A stretch of 64,000 bases of DNA from Melioribacteraceae bacterium (GTDB lineage Bacteria > Bacteroidota > Ignavibacteria > Ignavibacteriales > Melioribacteraceae): NCBI GenBank assembly GCA_021739765.1, contig JAIPBD010000012.1:1-64000 (forward strand), written 5' to 3'. The notes beneath the pieces were generated by a model that was given only the letters and a program-made list of their open reading frames with translations, was not told the DNA's origin and did not search any database. The position numbers and the translations under genes were made by a program. Below are positions 53,837 to 62,700 of this stretch, in pieces (position 1 is the first letter of the stretch; every line of letters starts with the position of its first letter).

Positions 53837-55009
53837 ATGCAATCAGTTATTAATAATAGCGAATTAAAGAAAACCAAAAAACGCGTTATGGTTTTTATCG
53901 ATTGGTACTGGCCCGGTTATCGTGCGGGAGGACCAATTACATCATGCATAAATTTGGTTGAGGAATTAATCAGTGAATACGATTTTTATTTTATAACCAG
54001 AAATGTTGATTACGGAGATGATAAAGTTTATGCCAAAGTGAAAAGTGATGAATGGAATTTTATTAAGGAGGGACTGTGGATCTATTACGCCTCCAAAAAT
54101 AATCTAAGAATGAAGTCTTTCTCAAAAATAATTTCAGAGAAAGAAGTTGACTACTATTATATAAATGGGATCTACTCTTTCTATTTTTCAATCCTTCCTT
54201 TATTTCTTTTGGATAAAAAATTAAAAAAAGTAATTGTTGCTCCAAGAGGAATGTTAGCGGAGAGTGCGATTTCAATCAAAAAATCAAAAAAGAGAGTCTT
54301 TCTGTTTTTCGCCAAAAAATTCAAGATCTATCAATCGGTGATTTTTCATGCGACTAACGAAGTGGAACATGAAAATGTACACAAAAGTTTAGGTGATAAA
54401 TGTGAAATAGTTTTGGCTCCAAATATTCCCAGCAAATTAACGTCTTCCCAAAACACAATAATAAAAAGAGCGGGTGAGCTAAAGTTAGTTTACATTGCAC
54501 GGATTGCCCCCGAGAAAAACCTATTGTATGCTTTAGAATCTCTTTTGCATCTCGAAAATTCTAAAATTGAATTCCAAATTTACGGGCCGATTTACAATGA
54601 AAATTATTGGCTTCAGTGCAGAAAAATAATTGCCGACTTACCTCAAGCGATCAAAGTAATTTATAAGGGTCCCATTTCAAATGAAAAGGTTTCAGAGGTT
54701 TTGAGTGATTCCCATTTTCTCTTTTTCCCGACACTGGGGGAAAATTTTGGACATATAATTATAGAAAGCTTAACTTCAGCTGTTCCGGTAATAATTAGTG
54801 ATGAAACACCCTGGCAAGATTTAAGTGAGTTAAATGCCGGCTGGGCAATTCCACTTTCCGAAAGGAGCGAATTTGTTGATGTACTGAAAGAATGCGTAAA
54901 GATGGATGAGGTTGAATACTCCAATATGAGAAAAAGCGCTGAGGTTTACAGCACGATTTACTTGAAAAGAAACGATTACAAAAAATATTATCAAAAACTA
55001 TTTCCTTGA
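53837..55009 (+). CDS. Family 4 glycosyltransferase
   Basis: RVMVFIDWYWPGYRAGGPIT at 16-35 is a distinctive N-terminal loop of a GT4 subgroup common in colanic-acid-like clusters. The donor half has LKLVYIARIAPEKNLLYALE, IYGPIYNENYW, YKGPISNEKVSEVL and FFPTLGENFGHIIIESLTS with the Glu pair, then VPVIISDETPWQDL. ENFGHIIIE corresponds to the EGFGxxxxE motif. It is soluble, 390 residues. Its stop overlaps the first possible start of the acetyltransferase gene, so the two are probably translated together and act on the same intermediate. Confidence 0.89.
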   Translation: MQSVINNSELKKTKKRVMVFIDWYWPGYRAGGPITSCINLVEELISEYDFYFITRNVDYGDDKVYAKVKSDEWNFIKEGLWIYYASKNNLRMKSFSKIISEKEVDYYYINGIYSFYFSILPLFLLDKKLKKVIVAPRGMLAESAISIKKSKKRVFLFFAKKFKIYQSVIFHATNEVEHENVHKSLGDKCEIVLAPNIPSKLTSSQNTIIKRAGELKLVYIARIAPEKNLLYALESLLHLENSKIEFQIYGPIYNENYWLQCRKIIADLPQAIKVIYKGPISNEKVSEVLSDSHFLFFPTLGENFGHIIIESLTSAVPVIISDETPWQDLSELNAGWAIPLSERSEFVDVLKECVKMDEVEYSNMRKSAEVYSTIYLKRNDYKKYYQKLFP

Positions 55010-55011
55010 AA

Positions 55012-55563
55012 ATGAAAAAAGTCGACTTAGCAAAATTTGATAATTCTGATTTCTATCCGGGTGCTTCGGTAATCAAAAGACTCGTTTGGTATTTTATTAA
55101 TATTTTATTTTTTATCAATCCATTAAATCCTTCGAGCAAATTGAAGATTGTGCTGCTAAAAAGTTTCGGGGCAATAGTAGCCGGAGGAGTAGTAATTAAA
55201 CCGAATGTAAATATTAAATACCCTTGGTTTTTGGAAATTGGAGAAAATTCTTGGATCGGCGAAAAAGTTTGGATTGATAATTTGTGTGATGTAAGATTAG
55301 GTGCGAATGTATGTATTTCGCAAGGGGCATTATTATTAACGGGAAATCATAATTACAAAAAAGAAAGCTTCGATTTAATCACCGGAAAAATTGAGATTGA
55401 AGACGGCGTTTGGGTCGGTGCAAAATCAGTTATAACCGGAGGAGTCAAACTAAAATCACACTCGATAATAACTGCCGCAAGCGTTGTAAGTTATGATACA
55501 GAACCTTATTTTATTTACAAAGGGAATCCCGCTGAGAAGATCCGAAAAAGAGAAATCGATTAA
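55012..55563 (+). CDS. WcaF-like hexapeptide-repeat acetyltransferase
   Basis: A left-handed beta-helix acetyltransferase: isoleucine-patch hexapeptide repeats run from IGENSWIGEKVWIDNL through LLLTGNHNYKKESFDL, where the His of NHNY is the likely catalytic base, to VWVGAKSVITGGVKLKS. The N-terminal hydrophobic stretch (LVWYFINILFFINPLNPSS) may touch the membrane. The family transfers acetyl from acetyl-CoA to a sugar. I take the ATG at 55012; a TTG two codons upstream is possible. It gives a second acylation activity in the operon besides the acyltransferase 3 protein. Confidence 0.87.
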   Translation: MKKVDLAKFDNSDFYPGASVIKRLVWYFINILFFINPLNPSSKLKIVLLKSFGAIVAGGVVIKPNVNIKYPWFLEIGENSWIGEKVWIDNLCDVRLGANVCISQGALLLTGNHNYKKESFDLITGKIEIEDGVWVGAKSVITGGVKLKSHSIITAASVVSYDTEPYFIYKGNPAEKIRKREID

Positions 55564-55606
55564 TTTCTACCCTAATTACTGCTCTTCTTGGTACAAGTTA
55601 GACTAA

Positions 55607-56356
55607 ATGAAAATTTCAGTTATCACCGCTACATACAACAGTGGTCAGTTTCTAGAGTCCGCAATCGAATCAGTTGCTGAACAAAGCTATAACGATATTG
55701 AATATATTATTGTTGATGGCGGCTCAACCGATAATACGCTACAAATCATCAAGGATCATAAATCAGTTATTTATAAATATATCTCAGAGAAAGATGAAGG
55801 GATTTATTTTGCTTTAAATAAAGGAATAAAACACGCGACCGGTGAAATTATTTGTTTCTTGCATTCTGATGATAAATTTGCGTCGCCGGATGTTTTGCAA
55901 ACTGTCGCGGATTGTTTTTTGCGAACAGATGCAGATGTAGTTTATGGTGATTTAATTTACAATTCCAGGGAAAGGGAAAATAAATTAATTCGTTATTGGA
56001 AAGCCGGGGAATTTAAGAAACATTCAATGTTTTTCGGTTGGATGCCTCCTCATACTGCAACCTTCATAAAAAGTAAAATTTATTCACAAATTGGTTTATT
56101 TAATACTGATTTGAAGATATCGGCTGATTATGAGCTAATACTTCGTATATTCTCAATAATTGATTTAAAAGTCGACTATATACCACAACTTATGATTAAG
56201 ATGCGTGTTGGCGGAATAAGTAATGGCAGTATTTCGGATATAATTCAAAAAAGTAGAGAAGATTACCTCGGATTAAAATTGAACAAAAAACCATTCCCGG
56301 CAATTTCATTAGTTTTTAAAAATATTCGAAAAATAACTCAACTAATTAATTTTTAA
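55607..56356 (+). CDS. Family 2 glycosyltransferase (WcaE-like)
   Basis: The GT-A domain fills most of the 249 residues: KISVITATYNSGQFLESAIE, YIIVDGGSTDNTLQIIKDH, ISEKDEGIYFALNKGIKHAT and CFLHSDDKFASPDVL contain the donor and metal residues. GWMPPHTATFIKSKIYSQIG and KISADYELILRIF are typical of the colanic-acid WcaE type. It is followed after three bases by the WecA-like gene, with which it is presumably cotranslated. As a small GT2 next to the initiating transferase it may add the second sugar of the repeat unit, an inference from position only. Confidence 0.87.
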   Translation: MKISVITATYNSGQFLESAIESVAEQSYNDIEYIIVDGGSTDNTLQIIKDHKSVIYKYISEKDEGIYFALNKGIKHATGEIICFLHSDDKFASPDVLQTVADCFLRTDADVVYGDLIYNSRERENKLIRYWKAGEFKKHSMFFGWMPPHTATFIKSKIYSQIGLFNTDLKISADYELILRIFSIIDLKVDYIPQLMIKMRVGGISNGSISDIIQKSREDYLGLKLNKKPFPAISLVFKNIRKITQLINF

Positions 56357-56359
56357 TAA

Positions 56360-58018
56360 ATGAATATCATATATCTATTTTTTATTTCCATTGTTTTTAA
56401 TATTACGCTAACTCCGTACCTCTTAAAAAGAATCAAAGAAAAACGAATATCAACCTATTCTCGCAGTCGAGATGCAGAAAGCGAAGATATTCCCCGAATA
56501 GGCGGGTTTTTATTAATATTTTCTCTCGCAGCGGCATTGGTCAGTTATAGCTTTTATGATTTTTCACTTCACATAATTTTAGCATTCATATTAATTGCAA
56601 TCTGTGGTATTGTTGACGATATAGTCAGTCTGCCATGGGAGATCAAAATAGTTCTCCAATTGCTTGCATCAATTTTAGTTGTTACTTATTTACTGGAATC
56701 GGCGACCGGAATAATAATTTTCGGATTTTTGGTACAAGGTATCCCCGCATTTATACTGCTCTCTATCTTTATTGTCGGGGTCATGAATTCAATTAATTTA
56801 CTTGATGGACTCGACGGATTGTTAGGCGGATTCACATTAATTATCAGTGGAATATTGATTCCCTTCGCGTTCATCCAAGAGAATTTGTTGGTGATGTTTT
56901 TAGTTTCCGTTACCGCCGGTGGATTAATCGCCTTTCTAAGATATAACGCGTATCCGGCCAGAATTCATCTCGGCGATTCCGGATCTTTAATAATTGGATT
57001 TGTACTCGTACTGGCATCGCTTTTGGTCTCTAATAATCCAACCACCCAATCCATTGATTTAACATTTATCTTAATTTTATTAAGTGTTCCTATTATCGAC
57101 ATGGTTAGAGTTTTTACAGTGCGGCTTTGGAATAAAAGCAATCCTTTTATGGCAGATTTAAGTCATCTGCATCATAAATTCTTGGATTTGGAAATATCGG
57201 TAGCAAACACCAGTCTCGCTGTTTTGCTTGTAAGTGTGCTCAATTCAATTTTTGCAGCTTTATATCTTACGGGAGGATCATATCTGTATTTGGTTGCGTC
57301 GGTTATAAATACATTGTTTATAATTTTGGAGGGGCATTACAAATTTTTTGCCATTCCTGTATCCAGAAAAATTGCCACGGCGATTTTAAATTTTAAATTA
57401 CTGGGGCAATACAAAAGGCAAAGAAGGATAATAATAGGAATTTTTTCCAGTATAATGGTCTTATTCATAATTGGGATTAATATTCCCAAATCTTCTTTTA
57501 TTATTACAAATGACCTTATACTTCTGCTAATCGCCGGCGTTGTTCTTTTGATTGCGGCTCTTTATCTTCTTTTAACTTTAAGAGTATTTTATCACTTGTT
57601 CGTTTTTTTGAATATGCTCTTATATTTCATTTTGTCGCAGAGCAATATTTTTATATCAAATAAAAAATTAAGCAGTCAAGCGGAAGTGGGCTCGTGGTTA
57701 TTTAGTGAGTTTTCTCTTTACGTAGTTTTGTTTTTGGCAATGGTAATATTTTTGAAAAGGATATTATCTGAAACGAAGACGGGCTATTTAAGAATCGTGG
57801 ATGTGAACATTCTTTATGTGGTTATATTGTCGTTTGTACTGGAAAAATTCTCCATTTTTGATTTCCTTTCGGTTCTAAATCCGCTGATAATTATCTCATT
57901 TTTAATTTATTTGTGGTACCGTTCGGTTAGCGATTTTTTACCCAGGACAACTACTTTTTTATATGTTGCTTCATTCCTTCTTCCGATTATTTCACTTCTT
58001 AAACTTCTGATATTATGA
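56360..58018 (+). CDS. WecA/MraY-family initiating phosphotransferase with membrane extension
   Basis: Residues 1 to about 320 are a polyprenyl-phosphate sugar-1-phosphate transferase: PRIGGFLLIFS, the DD motif in CGIVDDIVSLPWEIK, NSINLLDGLDGLLGGF, RIHLGDSGSLIIGF and the basic loop DLSHLHHKFLDL. It should load the first sugar phosphate on undecaprenyl phosphate. The family is usually 330-370 residues; here about 200 further residues with about six membrane segments follow. Their function is unknown to me. The ATG lies three bases after the preceding stop and the end overlaps the Wzi-like gene by four bases. Confidence 0.88.
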   Translation: MNIIYLFFISIVFNITLTPYLLKRIKEKRISTYSRSRDAESEDIPRIGGFLLIFSLAAALVSYSFYDFSLHIILAFILIAICGIVDDIVSLPWEIKIVLQLLASILVVTYLLESATGIIIFGFLVQGIPAFILLSIFIVGVMNSINLLDGLDGLLGGFTLIISGILIPFAFIQENLLVMFLVSVTAGGLIAFLRYNAYPARIHLGDSGSLIIGFVLVLASLLVSNNPTTQSIDLTFILILLSVPIIDMVRVFTVRLWNKSNPFMADLSHLHHKFLDLEISVANTSLAVLLVSVLNSIFAALYLTGGSYLYLVASVINTLFIILEGHYKFFAIPVSRKIATAILNFKLLGQYKRQRRIIIGIFSSIMVLFIIGINIPKSSFIITNDLILLLIAGVVLLIAALYLLLTLRVFYHLFVFLNMLLYFILSQSNIFISNKKLSSQAEVGSWLFSEFSLYVVLFLAMVIFLKRILSETKTGYLRIVDVNILYVVILSFVLEKFSIFDFLSVLNPLIIISFLIYLWYRSVSDFLPRTTTFLYVASFLLPIISLLKLLIL

Positions 58019-59637
58019 TTCGGACTCTCTTCTTTTGTTTTCTTGCGGGCGTTACGTTTGCGCAAGTGGTTCATTTATCAAGCGATAATGGGGTGCAACC
58101 GTTTCTTAAAAATCTTGGTGTTAAGGGGGTTTTGGAATTTTCGGATAATATAAAACCGTTCTCAAGAATTGAAATAGCTGAATACTTACTTCTGGCAGAG
58201 AAAAACAAAAACAGATTTACCGATTTGGAGAAAGAAGAACTGCTCTATTGGAAAGATGAATTCTACGAAGAATTAAGTTTTCTAAATGATGATTCAATTC
58301 AGACTTCTTATTCTTTTCTTGGAAGACGAGATAGCAGCAGGCTCAATCTTTTTCATTACAGCGATCAACTATTTAGTCTAACGGTAAACCCAATTTTAGG
58401 ATTTCGCTTCGGAATGGAAGACAAAAATTCATTCTCTCATCTTTGGAATGGCGGGTCTGTATATGGATACATAGGTGAAAATATTGGGTTTAGTCTAAAT
58501 TTTCGGGATAATTTTGAAAAGGGACAATTCCGTGATAGAGACAAGATCTTCTCGAGGGAAACCGGTATAAATCCGCCGGATATTTTACTTGCTGACGATC
58601 AATTGGATTACAGCGAAGTTAGAGCAGAATTAAATTATAGCTGGGATTGGGGATATATTTCCCTTGGTAAAAATTTTTCGGAATGGGGAAGTGGAAATGA
58701 CGGTAAAATTATTTTGTCTAAAAAAGCACCTTCGTTTGCCTCAATAAAATTAGTAATCCAACCGGTCGATTGGCTTTATTTTCAATACATGCATGGATGG
58801 CTTCACTCGGCAATTGTTGATTCCGGTTCAATACGAACAACCTCCGTTGAAAATAGATTGTCGTATTCACAAATCGAAAAATATATTGCGGCACATATTT
58901 TCCGAATTCGACCTATTTCAAATCTAAATGTATCAATTGGGGAATCTGTTATTTACAGCGGGACACCGGAATTCATTTATATGATCCCCGTTATGTTTTT
59001 TAGATTAGCGGATCATTATTTACAAGATCGCAATTCCAATAGTGGTGATAATGCTCAATTATTTGCCGACATCAATTATAAGTTTGTCGATTATAATTTT
59101 GAATTGTACGGTTCTGTTTTTATTGATGAACTATCATTGAGAGGAGCAAATCCATTTACATCCGGTCAGTCTGCGGTTGCCTTTACCTTTGGCACTTTTA
59201 TAGTTGATCCATATTTCAAAAATACTTCAATAACTCTTGAATATAGCAGGTTAAATCCGTTTGTATATATGAACTCCGACGACGCTCAAGTTTTCACAAG
59301 TCACAATTACCAATTGGGTCATTGGATTGGTAACAATGCCGATGAGTTGTACTTTTCTATCAAGACGAGAATAACGCGTGAAATAAAAATCAATCTTTGG
59401 GGTGATTATATTCGAAAAGGTTCGGGAATTTTACCTCAACAGCAATATGAATTACCTTATCCTGACTTCCTTTATGGAGATGTTAAAGATCAATTTGATG
59501 TCGGATTTAATGCAAATTATGAATTCTACCATGATTTTATATTCGGATTCGATTTTAAGTATTCGAAAGGGAGTCTGATTGCAACAGAGAATAATAACTC
59601 ACTACGTATGTCAACATTTATTACTTTTGGATTTTAA
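58015..59637 (+). CDS. Wzi-like capsule assembly outer-membrane barrel
   Basis: A signal peptide (MIRTLFFCFLAGVTFAQ) is followed by a helical segment (KPFSRIEIAEYLLLAEKNK) and a long series of amphipathic beta-strands ending in a terminal Phe (STFITFGF), as expected for an outer-membrane beta-barrel. WDWGYISLGKNFSEWGSGND and MIPVMFFRLADHYLQD match the Wzi capsule-assembly family. Wzi helps attach or organise capsule on the cell surface. It closes the operon; 80 bp further the NRPS-like gene ends on the other strand. No intrinsic terminator with a T-run was found between the converging genes. Confidence 0.82.
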   Translation: MIRTLFFCFLAGVTFAQVVHLSSDNGVQPFLKNLGVKGVLEFSDNIKPFSRIEIAEYLLLAEKNKNRFTDLEKEELLYWKDEFYEELSFLNDDSIQTSYSFLGRRDSSRLNLFHYSDQLFSLTVNPILGFRFGMEDKNSFSHLWNGGSVYGYIGENIGFSLNFRDNFEKGQFRDRDKIFSRETGINPPDILLADDQLDYSEVRAELNYSWDWGYISLGKNFSEWGSGNDGKIILSKKAPSFASIKLVIQPVDWLYFQYMHGWLHSAIVDSGSIRTTSVENRLSYSQIEKYIAAHIFRIRPISNLNVSIGESVIYSGTPEFIYMIPVMFFRLADHYLQDRNSNSGDNAQLFADINYKFVDYNFELYGSVFIDELSLRGANPFTSGQSAVAFTFGTFIVDPYFKNTSITLEYSRLNPFVYMNSDDAQVFTSHNYQLGHWIGNNADELYFSIKTRITREIKINLWGDYIRKGSGILPQQQYELPYPDFLYGDVKDQFDVGFNANYEFYHDFIFGFDFKYSKGSLIATENNNSLRMSTFITFGF

Positions 59638-59717
59638 GATTTAATCACTTCTAAAAACTTCTACACCTCCCCAAATTTCTTGCCGAAAAACTTTCCCATG
59701 CACTGATATCAAATGAT

Positions 59718-62700
59718 TTAGTTTCTAATTCCTTGCGCGTTTAGATGTTGCTGAAGTCGTTTTGCAGTTTCTTCCGCATGTGGACTGACAAACATTTTGT
59801 CGTGAACGCAATTAATCAATTCAACCGATATTTTACCTTCCGCAATGTGTTTCCAACCATCCGCTTCTTTCTCAAAAGCAAAGGGTAAGCCGAGCGCTTC
59901 AAATTTTTCACCATATGCCTTGAAGTAAATAATATCGCCTTTATACCTTTGTATTTTATATTGCTTTTTAGCATGTTGAAGCGGTGATGAATTATGCTCC
60001 TTAATCAATTCATTCTTCTCCGAAATAACTTTGGTTGTATTCAGAAGCAGTTTGGGATTAAAGAGGTACTTTCTAATCAAGTATAAAATTCTTGCGGCTT
60101 TGTATTTCAGTTTGTGAGCGGACCCAAGTAAATCAAAATAGCCTCCGATTTTTTCAGCGATGTAATCGAACAACACCAAAGTTTTTACAACATCACCATT
60201 TTCATTTAACATATTTGCTGCCTGAAAAGCAGTTAATGCACCGCTGCAATACCCGCCAATATAATAAGGTCCTTTTGGCTGAATCGATTTTATATGCTCA
60301 ATGTTTGTTTTAGCTTTCTCCTCAACGGAAGTCATTGAATGGTGCTGAAATCGTTTTGGCTCGATAATTATTATTGGTTGATCTTTATCCATCGCCCTGG
60401 AAAATTCATGAAAACCCAACGTACCCGGATTGGGAGCGAACAGAAAAAATGGTGTGTTTGGAGCCTCTGCTTTCCATTTGATGACCGGATTACCCTCCGA
60501 ATTTAAAAAACTATTTTGGAAAACATTTGCCAGTTTTTCAATTGTGTTTTGCTCAATTAGGATAGACGGCGGAATAGATTTACCAAATGTGTTTTTGATT
60601 TTCGCCATCATATTTACTGCCATCAAGGAATTACCACCTAATTCAAAAAAGTTTGAATCGACTGAAATTGAAGTTTCCGGGAAAACATTTTCCCAAACTT
60701 TTAGCATTTCAGATTCAACCTTGTTTCTAGGTAAAACAATTACGGTGCTTGAATTCCCGAACTCTACATTATCATCTTCTTTTATCATTTCAATTGAAGC
60801 TAAAATTCTCTCTTTCAAATCCCCGGTTGAAACAATAACTTGAGTTGAATTAAGCGAGAGGGTTTTTTCCAACACTTCAAATCCCTCGTTAAAAGTGAAA
60901 CTTAATTCATCAGAGCTATCCAAAGCCTCAGAAAATTTCATAAATTCTGTTTCAGTTTCGGTTAAGATTCTTCCTTCCCATGTATCCCAATCAATAACAA
61001 TATGCGGTTGATTTTCTGAATTATTAAACCTTGCAAAATAATTTTGAAACTCATTCGCGGCCACATAATCCAACTTGCCAGATCTTCCTATAATTGACGA
61101 AATTGAAGAGAAATAAAGAACAAAATCCAGATCACGATTTTTTAAAACTTCACTTAAAACTATTGAGCCGGTCACTTTAGGATAAAAAGTCTTCAACACT
61201 AATTCCTTTGACATCGAAGCGGAATAATTAAACTCATCAAGAATTCCTGCCGCGTGAAAAACGCCATCAAGATTGCCAAAATTTTCAGCGCAATAATCAA
61301 CAACACTTTTCATGTTTTCATAATTTCCGATATCGGCACTTTTTAAAGTTAAGGATGATGATAGTTCTTCTATTCGTTGAAGTGTTTCAATTTTATTCAA
61401 ATCATGCAAAACAGAATCGCCTTTGGCTAAAATATTCTTCCATTCGGAATTATCGGGATAAACCGAACGGGAAGTTAAGATCAGATTCGCATGATATTTT
61501 TTGGCAAGATACTCAGCTAGTTTTAAACCGATAACACCCAAACCGCCGGTGATTAAATAGACACCATTCTGCTTTAGAGAAATTCCTCCCACAGTTTTGT
61601 CTGACGGATTCTGAAGATAATTCAACAAATATTTTTCAAAATGTCTGTAAGCTGTATAAATGCTATTTGACGAACTCGAAATTTCAGATTGGATAATTTC
61701 ACAAGTTTTCCCGGGGTCTTTTTGATAAGCCCCGGAATCAAAATCTATTGTGATGCCCCTTATCCTTTTATATTCGATAAAAAGATTTTGAACGATAGAA
61801 CGCACAAAAGATTTACCCGGATTGACTCGATCCGATTCTAAAATTTGTTCTGAATCGGTTGTAACAAAAACCATATTCGCTCGAAGACTGACTGAAACGG
61901 ACGCCAATGCTTGAACAATATAGAGCGGAATCAAGAAATAATTTTCACTAAAAATCTCAGCCGAAGCTGTTGTCGATTTGAAATCTCCATCAATATTCCA
62001 TAAATAAATGATAAGAGTATTCCCTTCTGGTTTTATATCAACATTACTCATTACTGAGAAAATGTTTTCTTTATCCGACGGATCAAGTTTTATTGATCCT
62101 TCTGCGAATGTTGTCTCATTGCTTTTATAAATTACAGATGTAGAAACGCCCTGCTTCTTTACACTCTCCGCCAACCGGTTTGAAACGTCCGATCGGTCGG
62201 AGAAAATGAGACACTTGGAATACTTTTTGAACTCCGCTTCTTCAAGCAAAACCGAATCCGTTTTTTGCCATTCGCGTTTATATAACCAATCGTTTAAATT
62301 AATGCGTTTTTTTATGGGATTGTTAATAGTTCGTGAAGAACTTTTACTACTTAGACTTTCAATTAACGCTTTTCTATCAATCTTTCCGGATGGTGTTTGC
62401 GGAAGTTTGCTCTTTGTAATAAACTTTGAAGGAATCATAATAGCGGGAAGTTTATTCTTTAATAACTCTCTATAATTGTCATTTTGTTGTAGTTTCTCAT
62501 CAGAAAGAACGAGAAACGCCACAAGAGTTTTTGTGCTTTTTTGCTGATTCTCAACAGGCACAACAACACTCGTACGAATATTTTGCAAATTGTTGATCGC
62601 AGTTTCAATTTCTGAAGGATCAATTCTTACGCCGTTAATTTTTATTTGTGAATCGACTCTTCCTAAAATTTCAATATTGCCATCCGGCAAATATTTGCCA

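Noticed and set aside
60430-60843. 137-codon open frame on the + strand
   Set aside because: It lies wholly inside the T and TE part of the NRPS-like gene on the other strand, with no domain of its own; it is a shadow of coding sequence.
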